Positions 36,213 through 44,112 are shown, numbered from the stretch's first letter. The stretch is 64,000 bases of DNA from JAFGHJ01 sp964534175 (GCA_964534175.1 CAZHNS010000001.1:92378-156377); one strand, 5' to 3'. Translations and numbers: made by a program. Notes: generated by a model from the letters alone, not told the origin.

Positions 36213-36287
36213 CGGGACCGACGAGATTTGAACTCGCGACCTCTGGCTTGACAGGCCAGCGTTCTGACCAGGCTGAACTACGGCCCC
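36213..36287 (-). tRNA. tRNA-Asp (GTC)
   Basis: Cloverleaf folds cleanly on the minus strand: 7-bp acceptor (GGGGCCG with CGGTCCC, one G-U), D arm GTTC/GAAC, anticodon arm CTGGC-CTGTCAA-GCCAG with anticodon GTC, and T arm with TTCAAAT. G73 discriminator fits tRNA-Asp. The 3' CCA is not encoded. Confidence 0.95.
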
Positions 36288-36303
36288 AGTAATATCGGAA
36301 GTA

Positions 36304-36331
36304 ATAATATAGTGTTACTATCTTTTGTCAA
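36304..36331 (-). promoter_or_regulatory. Promoter of tRNA-Asp
   Basis: Minus strand TTGACA (36326-36331), 16-base spacer, TATTAT (36304-36309), 16 bases before the tRNA. Confidence 0.8.
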
Positions 36332-36340
36332 GGTATATAT

Positions 36341-36542
36341 GCCACCCCCCCAACTTTTTTTGAACTACAGAGTACACAGAGGAACACAAAGAGAAAAAAA
36401 GAATATTTTGTCTTTTTAAAAACCACCTCACAATAACGGATTTGTTACACACGAAGGCACAAAAAAATGTTAGTCTGTTGGTCGGTTAGTCTGTTAGTTC
36501 GTTTTTTTGAACTCATTAACACACCCACTCACTAACGCTCTA
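36341..36542. repeat. Word-repeat mosaic filling the gap after tRNA-Asp
   Basis: CCACCCCCCCAAC, then ACTACAGAGTACACAGAGGA (36364-36383), ACACGAAGGCACAAAAA, GTCTGTTGGTCGGTTAGTCT (36474-36493) and AACACACCCACTCACTAACG (36518-36537). No gene seen in 36332-36651. Confidence 0.65.
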
Positions 36543-36544
36543 AC

Positions 36545-36575
36545 AAAATTATTTTAGAAGCTCTAAAATAATTTT
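36545..36575. promoter_or_regulatory. Perfect 14-base palindrome upstream of lipoprotein gene
   Basis: AAAATTATTTTAGA (36545-36558), loop AGC, then its exact complement (36562-36575). It sits ten bases upstream of a TTGAAT (36585-36590) that could be the -35 of the lipoprotein gene, with TATTAT at 36609-36614 (18-base spacer). No T run follows it, so an operator or a mobile-repeat tip is more likely than a terminator. Confidence 0.45.
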
Positions 36576-36651
36576 AGTTTCTCATTGAATATTTTTAAAT
36601 TAAAAATATATTATATATAAACATTATTAAAACATTTGAAGGAGGTTTTGT

Positions 36652-37095
36652 ATGAGTTCAAGAAAGTATTTGTTAGGCATGTTTATGCTCGCTCTGCTTG
36701 TTTTCATTGCTTGTGGAAAGAAGGAATCCTCTGTAAAAGGAGAACCGCAAGCGGAAAAAATTGCGGTGGAGACAGCAGATGGGTGGCTTAATTTAATCGA
36801 TAATGGTGAATATGCTGAAAGTTGGGATGAAACAGCAGAAATGTTTAGAAAGGCAATAGAAAAGGAAGCCTGGGAAAAACAGATGCTTGCGTTCAGAGAA
36901 CCTCTTGGTAAGGTAATTAATAGAGAGGTTATTAAAAAAGAATACATGACTTCAATGTCAGGCGCTCCTGACGGTGAGTATGTAGTAATACAATATAATA
37001 CGAGTTTTGAAAATAAGAAAAACACAATTGAAACCGTTACTCCTATGAAAGATACGGACGGCGAGTGGAGAGTTTCTGGGTATTATATTAAGTAA
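36652..37095 (+). CDS. DUF4019-type lipoprotein
   Basis: 147 residues. Lipoprotein signal with lipobox (LLVFIACGKK), then a DUF4019-like domain: AVETADGWLNLIDNGEYAES, AFREPLGKVINREVI and the end DGEWRVSGYYIK. The family is widespread and of unknown function. GAAGGAGG lies six bases before the ATG. Anchored in the inner or outer membrane after Lgt processing. Confidence 0.85.
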   Translation: MSSRKYLLGMFMLALLVFIACGKKESSVKGEPQAEKIAVETADGWLNLIDNGEYAESWDETAEMFRKAIEKEAWEKQMLAFREPLGKVINREVIKKEYMTSMSGAPDGEYVVIQYNTSFENKKNTIETVTPMKDTDGEWRVSGYYIK

Positions 37096-37109
37096 AGATA
37101 TCCTTTGGA

Positions 37110-37184
37110 TAGGTTAATTTGTTGATTAGTTGATTGGTTAATTAGTAAAGCAAAGAAAAACTTTGTGCTCTTTTTGGTTCAAAA
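37110..37184. repeat. Word-repeat mosaic
   Basis: TTGTTGATTAGTTGATTGGT (37120-37139) and ACTTTGTGCTCTTTTTGGTT (37160-37179). Confidence 0.55.
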
Positions 37185-37188
37185 CCAG

Positions 37189-37216
37189 TTGACAAAGCTT
37201 CGGAAATACTTAAGAT
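37189..37216 (+). promoter_or_regulatory. Leaderless-type promoter of DUF763 gene
   Basis: TTGACA (37189-37194), 16-base spacer, TAAGAT (37211-37216), then exactly six bases to ATG 37223, no SD. Confidence 0.8.
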
Positions 37217-37222
37217 AAAAAT

Positions 37223-38380
37223 ATGAGGAAAGGGATCGCTACGTTACCGTTACACTGGGGACGGGCGCCGAGATGGCTGTTCGAAGAGATGAAAAAGCTT
37301 TCTCTCGGAATTATGGAAGCAATGCTGGTCGAATATCCCCCTGTAAAAATTTTAGAAAATCTTTCGGATCCCTACTGGTTTCAATCTCTCGGCTGTATAC
37401 TCGGCTTTGACTGGCATTCGAGCGGAGTAACAACAACAACAATGGGTGCACTTAAAGAGGCTTTCAAAAAACTCGATGCCGGTATTTATATTTGCGGTGG
37501 AAAAGGCAAAACTTCGTTAAAAACCCCGGAAGAAATAAAACAAATTGGCAGCCAAAAAGGTATAGATGTTAATTCTCTTATTTACACAAGCAAAATGACG
37601 GCAAAAGTTGATAATTCAGCTCTCCAGGATGGGTATTCTATTTATCATCATACAATTGTATTTACTTCTAAAGGTGAGTGGAGCGTTGTACAGCAGGGTA
37701 TGAATGAGACAAATGGAATGGCAAGAAGATATCACTGGTTCTCAAACACATTGAAGGATTATACCTGCGAACCACATAAGGGAATTATTACCGATGGCTT
37801 TACGACTCCTTTAAACATGATTTCTGAGGATTCCACAGGGGCAAGGAAAGTTTCGGCTTCTATCGCTTCAGAATATCCGGAGAAAACGCTAAAAGAATTA
37901 AAGAGAATAAAAGAGTTGAAACTACCTTCACGTCATCACATAGTTGGATCAGATATTAATCTGAAAAAACTGAAAAAACCTTTGGATTTAGCTTTTAACA
38001 GACAACCTGAAGATTTCGAAGGCCTGTTGGGTATCAAAGGCGTTGGTCCCACAACAATAAGGTCGCTTGCTCTAATTGGCGAACTGCTTTATGGTGAAGA
38101 ACCCAGTTTTAAGGATCCTGCAAGATACAGCTTTGCTCACGGAGGCAAAGATGGTATACCTTATCCTGTTGATAGAGAGAATTATACAAGGTCGATTCAG
38201 TATTTGAAGGAAGCTGTTTCTAAAGCGAAAGTGGGGGAGAGTGCAAAGCTTAAATTACTAAAAAGACTTGCTTTTATTGATAACAGTACAAACCGCAGAG
38301 AAATTAATTTCGATAGAAAAAGAAAAAATATTTTGACCACAGAGGACACAGAGGAACACAGAGTACAAAAAATAATATGA
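37223..38380 (+). CDS. DUF763 domain protein with repeat-derived C-terminus
   Basis: 385 residues. Clear DUF763 text from the first residues (RKGIATLPLHWGRAPRWLFE) through FDWHSSGVTTTTMGALKEAF and a helix-hairpin-helix-like GLLGIKGVGPTTIRSLAL near residue 270. Function unknown; the HhH-like motif hints at nucleic acid binding. The last 15 codons (TTEDTEEHRVQKII) are encoded by an ACCACAGAGGACACAGAG repeat, so the original stop was lost or displaced when the repeat arrived. Its TGA overlaps the ATG of the GxxExxY gene by four bases. Leaderless promoter upstream. Confidence 0.88.
   Translation: MRKGIATLPLHWGRAPRWLFEEMKKLSLGIMEAMLVEYPPVKILENLSDPYWFQSLGCILGFDWHSSGVTTTTMGALKEAFKKLDAGIYICGGKGKTSLKTPEEIKQIGSQKGIDVNSLIYTSKMTAKVDNSALQDGYSIYHHTIVFTSKGEWSVVQQGMNETNGMARRYHWFSNTLKDYTCEPHKGIITDGFTTPLNMISEDSTGARKVSASIASEYPEKTLKELKRIKELKLPSRHHIVGSDINLKKLKKPLDLAFNRQPEDFEGLLGIKGVGPTTIRSLALIGELLYGEEPSFKDPARYSFAHGGKDGIPYPVDRENYTRSIQYLKEAVSKAKVGESAKLKLLKRLAFIDNSTNRREINFDRKRKNILTTEDTEEHRVQKII
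38336..38372 (+). repeat. CACAGAG word repeat inside the DUF763 3' end
   Basis: Cleanest plus-strand copy of the element: ACCACAGAGGACACAGAG followed by GAACACAGAGTACAAAAAA. It is translated as part of the DUF763 frame. Confidence 0.75.
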
Positions 38381-38748
38381 GTATTAATGAACTCACAGAA
38401 AGGGTTATTGGTTGTGCGATTGAAGTGCACAATTTATTGGGGCCAGGATTATTAGAATCTGCATATGAAAAATGTTTTGCCAGAGAGTTCAAACTAGCTT
38501 GTATTGATTTTGAGCTTCAGGCGGAGTTACCGATAGAATATAAAGGTGTAAAGCTTGACTGCGGATACAGGATTGATTTTTTGGTAGAGGAACGCCTTAT
38601 TATTGAGCTTAAAAGTGTAAAGGAGATTTCAGATATTTATAGAGCTCAGATTTTAACATATATGAAGTTGTCTAAGATAAAGATAGGGTTACTCATAAAC
38701 TTTAATATGAAATTATTGAAAAATGGAATACAAAGATTTGCTCTTTAA
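38377..38748 (+). CDS. GxxExxY protein, PD-(D/E)XK nuclease fold
   Basis: 123 residues. Motif GPGLLESAYEKC gives the family name. A nuclease-like core follows: GYRIDFLVEERLIIELKSVK with the D...E-x-K arrangement, then IYRAQILTYMKL and GLLINFN. Family of unknown function, common in environmental genomes and related to PD-(D/E)XK nucleases. Start codon overlaps the DUF763 stop (ATGA), just after a CACAGAG repeat, so it may be translated by coupling. Complete, with no sign of decay. See findings for the repeat link. Confidence 0.9.
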   Translation: MSINELTERVIGCAIEVHNLLGPGLLESAYEKCFAREFKLACIDFELQAELPIEYKGVKLDCGYRIDFLVEERLIIELKSVKEISDIYRAQILTYMKLSKIKIGLLINFNMKLLKNGIQRFAL

Positions 38749-38751
38749 AAA

Positions 38752-38860
38752 TTTTTTTTGGGGTAGTTAATTTTGGGTTTTATATTAAATTTAAATAAAG
38801 AGTCTCTGTGGTTAATAAAATCCGGGGTAGGGAGCTGTGGGCTCTGTGTTTGTTTTTTTA
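38752..38860. repeat. Word-repeat mosaic after GxxExxY
   Basis: GAGTCTCTGTGGTTAATAAA (38801-38820), GGGGTAGGGAGCTGTGGGCT and CTGTGTTTGTTTTTTTAAAC. It ends just before the SD of the next gene. Confidence 0.55.
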
Positions 38861-38878
38861 AACAAAAAGGAGGTAAGT

Positions 38879-39700
38879 ATGCTGAAGTGTAAAGTTAGTA
38901 AGTGTTTGTTGATTTTGCTGTGTTTGTTTGTAACTGGCAACGTTTTTGCTCTAACCTGGGATGAATTGAAAGGTAAAATAGAAGCAAAATATGGAACTTT
39001 CTCTGATGAAATCAAGGACATGGAGATGATTATGGAATCTGAAACCAAAGGTATTGAAGGAATGGAAGGGGCAGGCCCTTCGGAGGTTAAGATGTACACG
39101 AAGGGTGAGAAATATAGAATGGAGTCGAAAACCAGTATGCCGGAAGGAACCGGAATGCCGGCTGGTATGGGGGAAATGAAAAATATAATGATATTTGACG
39201 GCAAAGATTTATGGACAATAAACCAGTTTACAGGTAAACAGAAACTCCCAGCGGACGCAGCTGCTTCTGCTAAGAGTCGGATTAGTTGGTGGGAAGACCT
39301 ACCTGCAAAAGGCAAAATTGTTGGTTCGGAGAAGATTGGCGACAGGGATTGTTATATCGTGGAAACATGGGATGAAGAAAATAAAGAAAATAAAATAAAA
39401 GGTTGGTTAGATAAAACGGCTCTTCTTCTGATTCAAATGGAATTCCAGGGCGGAAAAGGCGAAACATTCAAAATGGTAAATTCCAACTTCAAAAAAGTAG
39501 AAAAATGGGAAATGCCTTATACTATGGAAGTTTATTCGGGCGGAAAACTCATGACTAAGACCAACATTAAAACTTTAAATATCAATAAAGGTTTATCAGA
39601 TGACCTTTTCGATGCGGACAAGGTTAAAGTGGAAACGAAAGGTATGCCTGGTATGCCGAACATGCAAGATATGATGAAAAAATTCAAACCGGGACAATAA
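38879..39700 (+). CDS. LolA-like exported lipoprotein-carrier-fold protein
   Basis: 273 residues from the ATG at 38879, which has AAAGGAGG six bases before it; a longer frame from 38837 covers repeat DNA. Signal peptide (KCLLILLCLFVTGNVFA), then a half-barrel pattern as in LolA/outer membrane lipoprotein-sorting proteins (MIFDGKDLWTINQFTGKQKL, DRDCYIVETWDEENKENKIK, GWLDKTALLLIQMEF). Methionine/glycine-rich stretches occur near residue 85 and at the end (GMPGMPNMQDMM), which could bind metal (speculative). A strong terminator follows. Confidence 0.75.
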   Translation: MLKCKVSKCLLILLCLFVTGNVFALTWDELKGKIEAKYGTFSDEIKDMEMIMESETKGIEGMEGAGPSEVKMYTKGEKYRMESKTSMPEGTGMPAGMGEMKNIMIFDGKDLWTINQFTGKQKLPADAAASAKSRISWWEDLPAKGKIVGSEKIGDRDCYIVETWDEENKENKIKGWLDKTALLLIQMEFQGGKGETFKMVNSNFKKVEKWEMPYTMEVYSGGKLMTKTNIKTLNINKGLSDDLFDADKVKVETKGMPGMPNMQDMMKKFKPGQ

Positions 39701-39737
39701 AGTCTTAATTTAATCACAAAGCACAATAATTAGGCAA

Positions 39738-39768
39738 AAAAATGGTGTGGGTTATCCACACCATTTTT
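39738..39768. terminator. Bidirectional rho-independent terminator
   Basis: Perfect 13-base stem (AAAAATGGTGTGG at 39738-39750, complement at 39756-39768) with a GTTAT loop. A run on one side and T run on the other, between the converging LolA-like and glycosyltransferase genes. Confidence 0.9.
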
Positions 39769-39786
39769 ATTGTTTCTTTGTTGTTT

Positions 39787-39822
39787 TTATACTACTTCCT
39801 ACTTACTACTCACTACTCTCTA
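39787..39822. repeat. TACTACT word repeat overlapping the glycosyltransferase 3' end
   Basis: TACTACTTCCTACTTACTAC then TCACTACTCTC. The last codons of the minus-strand glycosyltransferase (ESSE) lie in it. Confidence 0.5.
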
Positions 39823-40867
39823 ATTGATCTAGCATAAACTTGCTAACGTTTAAATAATTGTGTTCTTTTACAACCCACTTACGGCTTTCTGCGCTTTTTG
39901 CAAGAAGAATTTTGGGGTTTTTTAATATTTTTTCCAAAACTTCTTTTATGTTATCTTTATTTGCGTTTATGAAGGGATGAACTTTTAAAAACTTTTCATA
40001 TTGAGGGTTTATATATGTTATGCTTGGTATGCCCATGGATAGACACTCCATTGAGTTCATACCATAGCCAAAGCCGCCAAAGTCCGTCAACTGGTCGACG
40101 AGAACATCACATTTTTGTTCTTTGATTTTAAGTACTTCTTCATGAGGTTTACTCTCAATTAATAAAAAATCGAAATCGAATTTACCCTTTAATTCACCAA
40201 CTGCTTTTAAAACATATTTTGTACCTTTTAAATATCTTTTTGTTGGAGCATGACAAATGGTTATTTTATCATTCTTTAAGATTTCTTTTTTATTAAATTT
40301 CTCTACTTCAAATGGAAAGGGAACGTACTGTACTTTTGGGTGAATAAAAGTATGGTCAAATTCAGTCGTAAAAATAACATCAGCCAATTTTTCTATGTGT
40401 GGTAAAACACCTCTTAGTCTTACATCGCTTCCGAGATACAATATAGCAATTTTTTTATTTATTTTTTTTAAATCGTTAACCATCTTTCCATTTCTTAAGA
40501 AGCCGAGTCCTCCATCTAAAAAATAACAGTCAAAGGAGTAAATAAAATCTTTTAAAGGTTTAATTTTATAATTCCAGAGTATGTCTCTGGCGGAGTAAAA
40601 AACTTTTTCACAAGCTTTTGGATGCCATATAGGGGGATTTCCTTTTTTTTGTGAGAAGCCATAAGTTCCTGCTTTAGCTGCTTTTTTTAAGCCTCTAAAT
40701 GACCATGTATTTGAAAAGGGAAGATTAAGTACTATATCATCCCATTGAGAAATAGGGCTTTTAAAATAAGTCATTAATCGGGAATGATGTCCCAGTTTTC
40801 TTTCAGCTTTTACTAGGATTCCAGGTACACCTGCTACATTTTCAGAAGCTATATGTAAAATTTTCAT
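39806..40867 (-). CDS. Glycosyltransferase (GT4-like)
   Basis: 353 residues. Begins KILHIASENVAGVPGILVKA, the N-terminal Rossmann strand and glycine loop of GT-B enzymes. The C-terminal donor-binding half contains ITICHAPTKRYLKGTKYVLK and the block GYGMNSMECLSMGIPSITY, which carries the conserved E of GT4 proteins. Acceptor and sugar unknown; likely envelope polysaccharide. No promoter or SD could be seen upstream, where repeats abut the start. Confidence 0.82.
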   Translation of the reverse strand: MKILHIASENVAGVPGILVKAERKLGHHSRLMTYFKSPISQWDDIVLNLPFSNTWSFRGLKKAAKAGTYGFSQKKGNPPIWHPKACEKVFYSARDILWNYKIKPLKDFIYSFDCYFLDGGLGFLRNGKMVNDLKKINKKIAILYLGSDVRLRGVLPHIEKLADVIFTTEFDHTFIHPKVQYVPFPFEVEKFNKKEILKNDKITICHAPTKRYLKGTKYVLKAVGELKGKFDFDFLLIESKPHEEVLKIKEQKCDVLVDQLTDFGGFGYGMNSMECLSMGIPSITYINPQYEKFLKVHPFINANKDNIKEVLEKILKNPKILLAKSAESRKWVVKEHNYLNVSKFMLDQLESSE

Positions 40868-41140
40868 TTTAATTCAAAAAAAACACAAAGCTCACCTTTC
40901 CACACCCCTAATTTCTTTAACCACAGAGAAAATATTTAACAATTAATACTTTTTTCATTAATAGGCATTGCTTTTCCAAATGCTCCGGAGCTACTTTAGG
41001 GGTTGTAGGTTGGTTTTTAAACAAAGCAAATATTTTTTTTTGTTTTTTTTCTCTGTGTATCTCTGTGTTCTCTGTGGTAAAAAATATTTTTTGGGTAAGG
41101 ATGGGATTCTAACTTCCAACTTCTAAATTCTAACTTCATT
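40868..41140. repeat. Long word-repeat mosaic (about 270 bases)
   Basis: AACCACAGAGAAAATATTT (40920-40938), GGTTGGTTTTTAAACAAAG (41010-41028), CTCTGTGTATCTCTGTGTTC (41051-41070) with TCTGTGGT after it, and GGATTCTAACTTCCAACTTC (41104-41123). No gene seen. Confidence 0.7.
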
Positions 41141-41141
41141 T

Positions 41142-41936
41142 TTACATTACCAAACAATCACCGATAATTTTCGGGGTGATTTTTCTTGAATACCTTACAA
41201 CTTTTATGGAATCAGGGGGTTGGAAAGGGTCTTTTTCTTCGAGAAGAAGAACCTGCGGAATTTCCAGGAAGAAGGCAATTGCGGAAAGGTCGTTTCTCTT
41301 TGTGATTAGCTTCGAAACTTTGCGTAAACTATCTTCAGCTGAAACTTTGTGTAAACCATGGTATTGGGTAGAAATATCAGAACTGATACCTATAATTTCT
41401 TCCTTTTCTCTTTTTTTACTGGAACGTCTGGCTCTTAAGGCTTTGGTCTTCCATTTTAAAGTACGAAATCCAAGTAAATCAAATAGATATTGATACTTAC
41501 CAGTTATTGATTTCGTACTAGCTCTTGCTGTAATATTTACACCAGGGGCTTCATTTATTGAAGCGACAATGGGATTTTTTAACAAGTAAGAAAATACCTG
41601 GATATTTGTTTCGTTAAGATCAATCAATAAATCGTAGCTATTTTTTATTTTATTTCTTAAACGATACATAGCAATAGGACCTGACTTTTTCGGATAACGT
41701 ATAATCTTTGTTCGGAGACGTCTAAAGTATTTAGCATCCTGCTCATCTGGCAGCAGAACAGATAATTTGTGTTTTTTTGATAAAGACTCAAGTAAGGGGA
41801 GCGAATAAAGAGTTTCCCCTTTAATTTCTGAAGGTCGAAGGGCTATCGTTTTGATGTTTTCTAATGGAAATTCAATTTTTTTCGATTGAATCTTATTTAA
41901 TAAAGGAAAAACAAAAGAATTTAATTTTTTAAGCAT
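41142..41936 (-). CDS. GT9/heptosyltransferase-like protein, short
   Basis: 264 residues. N-terminal half resembles GT9 enzymes: IKTIALRPSEIKGETLYSLP followed by LLESLSKKHKLSVLLP and YDLLIDLNETNIQVFSYLLK. The C-terminal donor-binding half is shortened and lacks the usual GxGD/SLT-like blocks, so it may be inactive or acceptor-specific. Overlaps the GlcD-like gene by eight bases. Probable envelope sugar transfer, weakly supported. Confidence 0.5.
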   Translation of the reverse strand: MLKKLNSFVFPLLNKIQSKKIEFPLENIKTIALRPSEIKGETLYSLPLLESLSKKHKLSVLLPDEQDAKYFRRLRTKIIRYPKKSGPIAMYRLRNKIKNSYDLLIDLNETNIQVFSYLLKNPIVASINEAPGVNITARASTKSITGKYQYLFDLLGFRTLKWKTKALRARRSSKKREKEEIIGISSDISTQYHGLHKVSAEDSLRKVSKLITKRNDLSAIAFFLEIPQVLLLEEKDPFQPPDSIKVVRYSRKITPKIIGDCLVM

Positions 41937-43311
41937 TTTTTTCCTCGATATCGAATATTTTTCCCGGGTTCAATATATTTAAGGGATCGAATTCCTTTTT
42001 TATGTTTTTCATTAAATTTATTTCCTTTTCTGTTCTTGAGTATTTCAGATACTTTTTTTTAGTAAACCCTATACCATGTTCTCCGCTTATCTTTCCCTCA
42101 AAAGTATTAAGTTTCTTGAATAATCCATTCACTATTTCTTCTCCATTGTCTTTCCATTTTTCATTTTTAACAATATTAACATGTAAATTTCCGTCTCCTA
42201 TGTGACCGAAAGTAAAAACTCTCGTATTAAATTCTTTTTCCAGCTTTTTAATTTCAGGAATGAATTCAGGAATATTTGCTCTAGGTATAGACACATCTTC
42301 GGGTATAATAGTTCCAAATAAATCTAGTGCTTCGGATATACTTCGTCTGAAGTCCCATATTTTTTCCTGTTGATGATTTTCTTCCGCTACGAATACATCG
42401 GCGGCATTATTTTCCAGAAATTTATTGCCGATTATTTCAAATTTCTTTTCCAGTTCTTCCTTTGAATTTTCCAGTAATTCAGCAATAAGTAGTGTTCCTT
42501 CTTCTGCCATAGGTATTTTTTTATCCAGGTTTGTAACCGCCACTTTAACCGCATCTTCGTCAATTATCTCGAACGCGGAAGGAGTAATGCCACTCGATAG
42601 TATATTAAATGCGGAAAGAGCAGCATCTTCAAGGCTTTTAAAGGGAGCAACCAATGTGGCAGAATAGGGGGGGAGTTTTACAACATCTAAAAATATCCTT
42701 GTTATTACTCCAAGAGTACCTTCTGAACCGATAAGCAGATTCAAAAGAGAGTATCCGGTGGCATTCTTTTTTAACTTTCCTCCGAAAAATTCTTTTGAGC
42801 CGTCTGGCAGAATCACCTCACATTCTCTGACGTAATCCCTTGTTAGACCGTAAAGTAGACATCGGGCACCTCCTGCGTTGGTTGCCACATTTCCTCCTAT
42901 AAAGCAGGAATCAACCGAGGAAGGATCGGGAGGAAAGAAAAAACCATGCGGTTCGAGGAACTTATTTATTTCTTCCGTGATAACACCTGGTTCTACTTCC
43001 AGAATGCAGTTTTTTTTGTCGAAGTCGATAATCTCATTCATTTTCTCCATAGATAGAACGATTCCACCATTAACTGCAAGAGGACCTGCTGTTCTGCTGG
43101 TACCTCCTCCTCTTGGAATTATAGGTATTCTTGTCTTTTGGTTTATTTCGAGAAGTCTTGATATTGAGTCTGCCTCTGTTGGCAAGAAAGCGGCATCCGG
43201 TAGAAAATAGTAATCGCCGGGAGTTTCATCCCGTGCGTATTTTTCCAATTTCTCTTTGTCTGTAAGTAATTCGTAATCAAACTCTTTTTCGAGTTGTGCC
43301 AATTTTTCCAT
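41929..43311 (-). CDS. FAD-linked oxidase, GlcD/D-lactate dehydrogenase type
   Basis: 460 residues. PCMH-type FAD-binding domain (IPIIPRGGGTSRTAGPLAVN, PPDPSSVDSCFIGGNVATNA, GSEGTLGVITRIFLD) and C-terminal domain with the metal-binding FGHIGDGNLHVN and SGEHGIGFTKKKYL. Oxidises a 2-hydroxy acid such as glycolate or D-lactate; the exact substrate cannot be told. No GlcE/GlcF partner next to it. Promoter at 43317-43344 gives a leaderless start. Confidence 0.9.
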   Translation of the reverse strand: MEKLAQLEKEFDYELLTDKEKLEKYARDETPGDYYFLPDAAFLPTEADSISRLLEINQKTRIPIIPRGGGTSRTAGPLAVNGGIVLSMEKMNEIIDFDKKNCILEVEPGVITEEINKFLEPHGFFFPPDPSSVDSCFIGGNVATNAGGARCLLYGLTRDYVRECEVILPDGSKEFFGGKLKKNATGYSLLNLLIGSEGTLGVITRIFLDVVKLPPYSATLVAPFKSLEDAALSAFNILSSGITPSAFEIIDEDAVKVAVTNLDKKIPMAEEGTLLIAELLENSKEELEKKFEIIGNKFLENNAADVFVAEENHQQEKIWDFRRSISEALDLFGTIIPEDVSIPRANIPEFIPEIKKLEKEFNTRVFTFGHIGDGNLHVNIVKNEKWKDNGEEIVNGLFKKLNTFEGKISGEHGIGFTKKKYLKYSRTEKEINLMKNIKKEFDPLNILNPGKIFDIEEKNA

Positions 43312-43316
43312 AGGCT

Positions 43317-43344
43317 AAAATAATAGTAAGTTCCTCATAGTCAA
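43317..43344 (-). promoter_or_regulatory. Leaderless-type promoter of GlcD-like gene
   Basis: Minus strand TTGACT (43339-43344), 16-base spacer, TATTTT (43317-43322), five bases to the ATG at 43311. Confidence 0.7.
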
Positions 43345-43375
43345 GACCAAAAAAACGAAAAAGGGTTACAAACAA

Positions 43376-43516
43376 GGAGTTAAAAGTTAGAATCCCATCC
43401 CACCCCCAAGAAAATTCATTATCGCAAGGAGTCGCAGAGAACACAGAGATTTTATTTTTTGTTTTCCTACTTATTCACTCAACTATTTTACTATTTAACA
43501 CCGATGCGAAGAATCT
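43376..43516. repeat. Word-repeat mosaic running into acpS
   Basis: TTAGAATCCCATCCCACCCC (43387-43406), GGAGTCGCAGAGAACACAGA (43428-43447) and GATGCGAAGAATCT (43503-43516). The last block encodes the end of AcpS. Confidence 0.65.
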
Positions 43517-43854
43517 ACTAATAATACTGCGGCGATTGCGGTGTCAGTGGTGTGAGAAAGAGATACGTGTGTTTTAACTCCTTTCATTTCAGCTTCTAAC
43601 TCTTTATTTAAAATCCTGATTACCGGTTTGCCTCCTGTTTGTACCTCTATTGCTTTCCAACCGTAATTATGATTTTTTGCTTTGTAAAAGGATTCTTTAA
43701 CGGCGTATCTTGCGGCGTAACACTGGCTTTTTTCGATTTTATTTTTGCAGTATTGCTTTTCATTTTCGGTGAATATTTTGTCTACAAAATTATCACCCCA
43801 GCGATTTATCGCTTTTTCTATCCTGCTTATCTTAATTATATCTATCCCAATCAT
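43495..43854 (-). CDS. acpS: Holo-[acyl-carrier-protein] synthase
   Basis: 119 residues. Transfers phosphopantetheine from CoA to ACP. MIGIDIIKISRIEK carries the Mg-binding D; FTENEKQYCKNK and AARYAVKESFYKA hold the second acidic pair; THVSLSHTTDTAIAAVLL is the family end. The final residues (DSSHRC) are encoded by the GATGCGAAGAATCT repeat block. Between repeat mosaics on both sides; no clear promoter or SD. Confidence 0.92.
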   Translation of the reverse strand: MIGIDIIKISRIEKAINRWGDNFVDKIFTENEKQYCKNKIEKSQCYAARYAVKESFYKAKNHNYGWKAIEVQTGGKPVIRILNKELEAEMKGVKTHVSLSHTTDTAIAAVLLVDSSHRC

Positions 43855-43867
43855 GTAACAAAAACCA

Positions 43868-44110
43868 TTTTTTGTTAGTGCGTTAGTGCGTTAGTGGGTT
43901 GGTGGGTGGAAAAACAGCCCAACCGACTAACCGACCAACGGACTAACCTTTGAAATTCTCTGTGTTCTCTGTGTGAATTACGGTTTCGGGTTTCGAGTTT
44001 AAAGTTTCGAGTAAAAAATAACAAGGAACTACATTTTCTACATGTACTACATGTGAAAAACTTGGGGTGGGATGGGATTCTAGCTTCTAGCTTCTGACTT
44101 CTGTATTCTT
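43868..44110. repeat. Long word-repeat mosaic between ftsB and acpS
   Basis: GTTAGTGCGTTAGTGCGTTA (43877-43896), CAACCGACTAACCGACCAAC (43919-43938), CTCTGTGTTCTCTGTGTG (43958-43975), GTTTCGGGTTTCGAG (43982-43996) and GGGATTCTAGCTTCTAGCTT (44073-44092). Five repeat words in 240 bases; no gene. Confidence 0.75.
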
Positions 44111-44112
44111 TA

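Noticed and set aside
43868..44110. Possible CRISPR array
   Set aside because: Repeats are degenerate, mixed in type and without regular spacers; no cas genes in the window.
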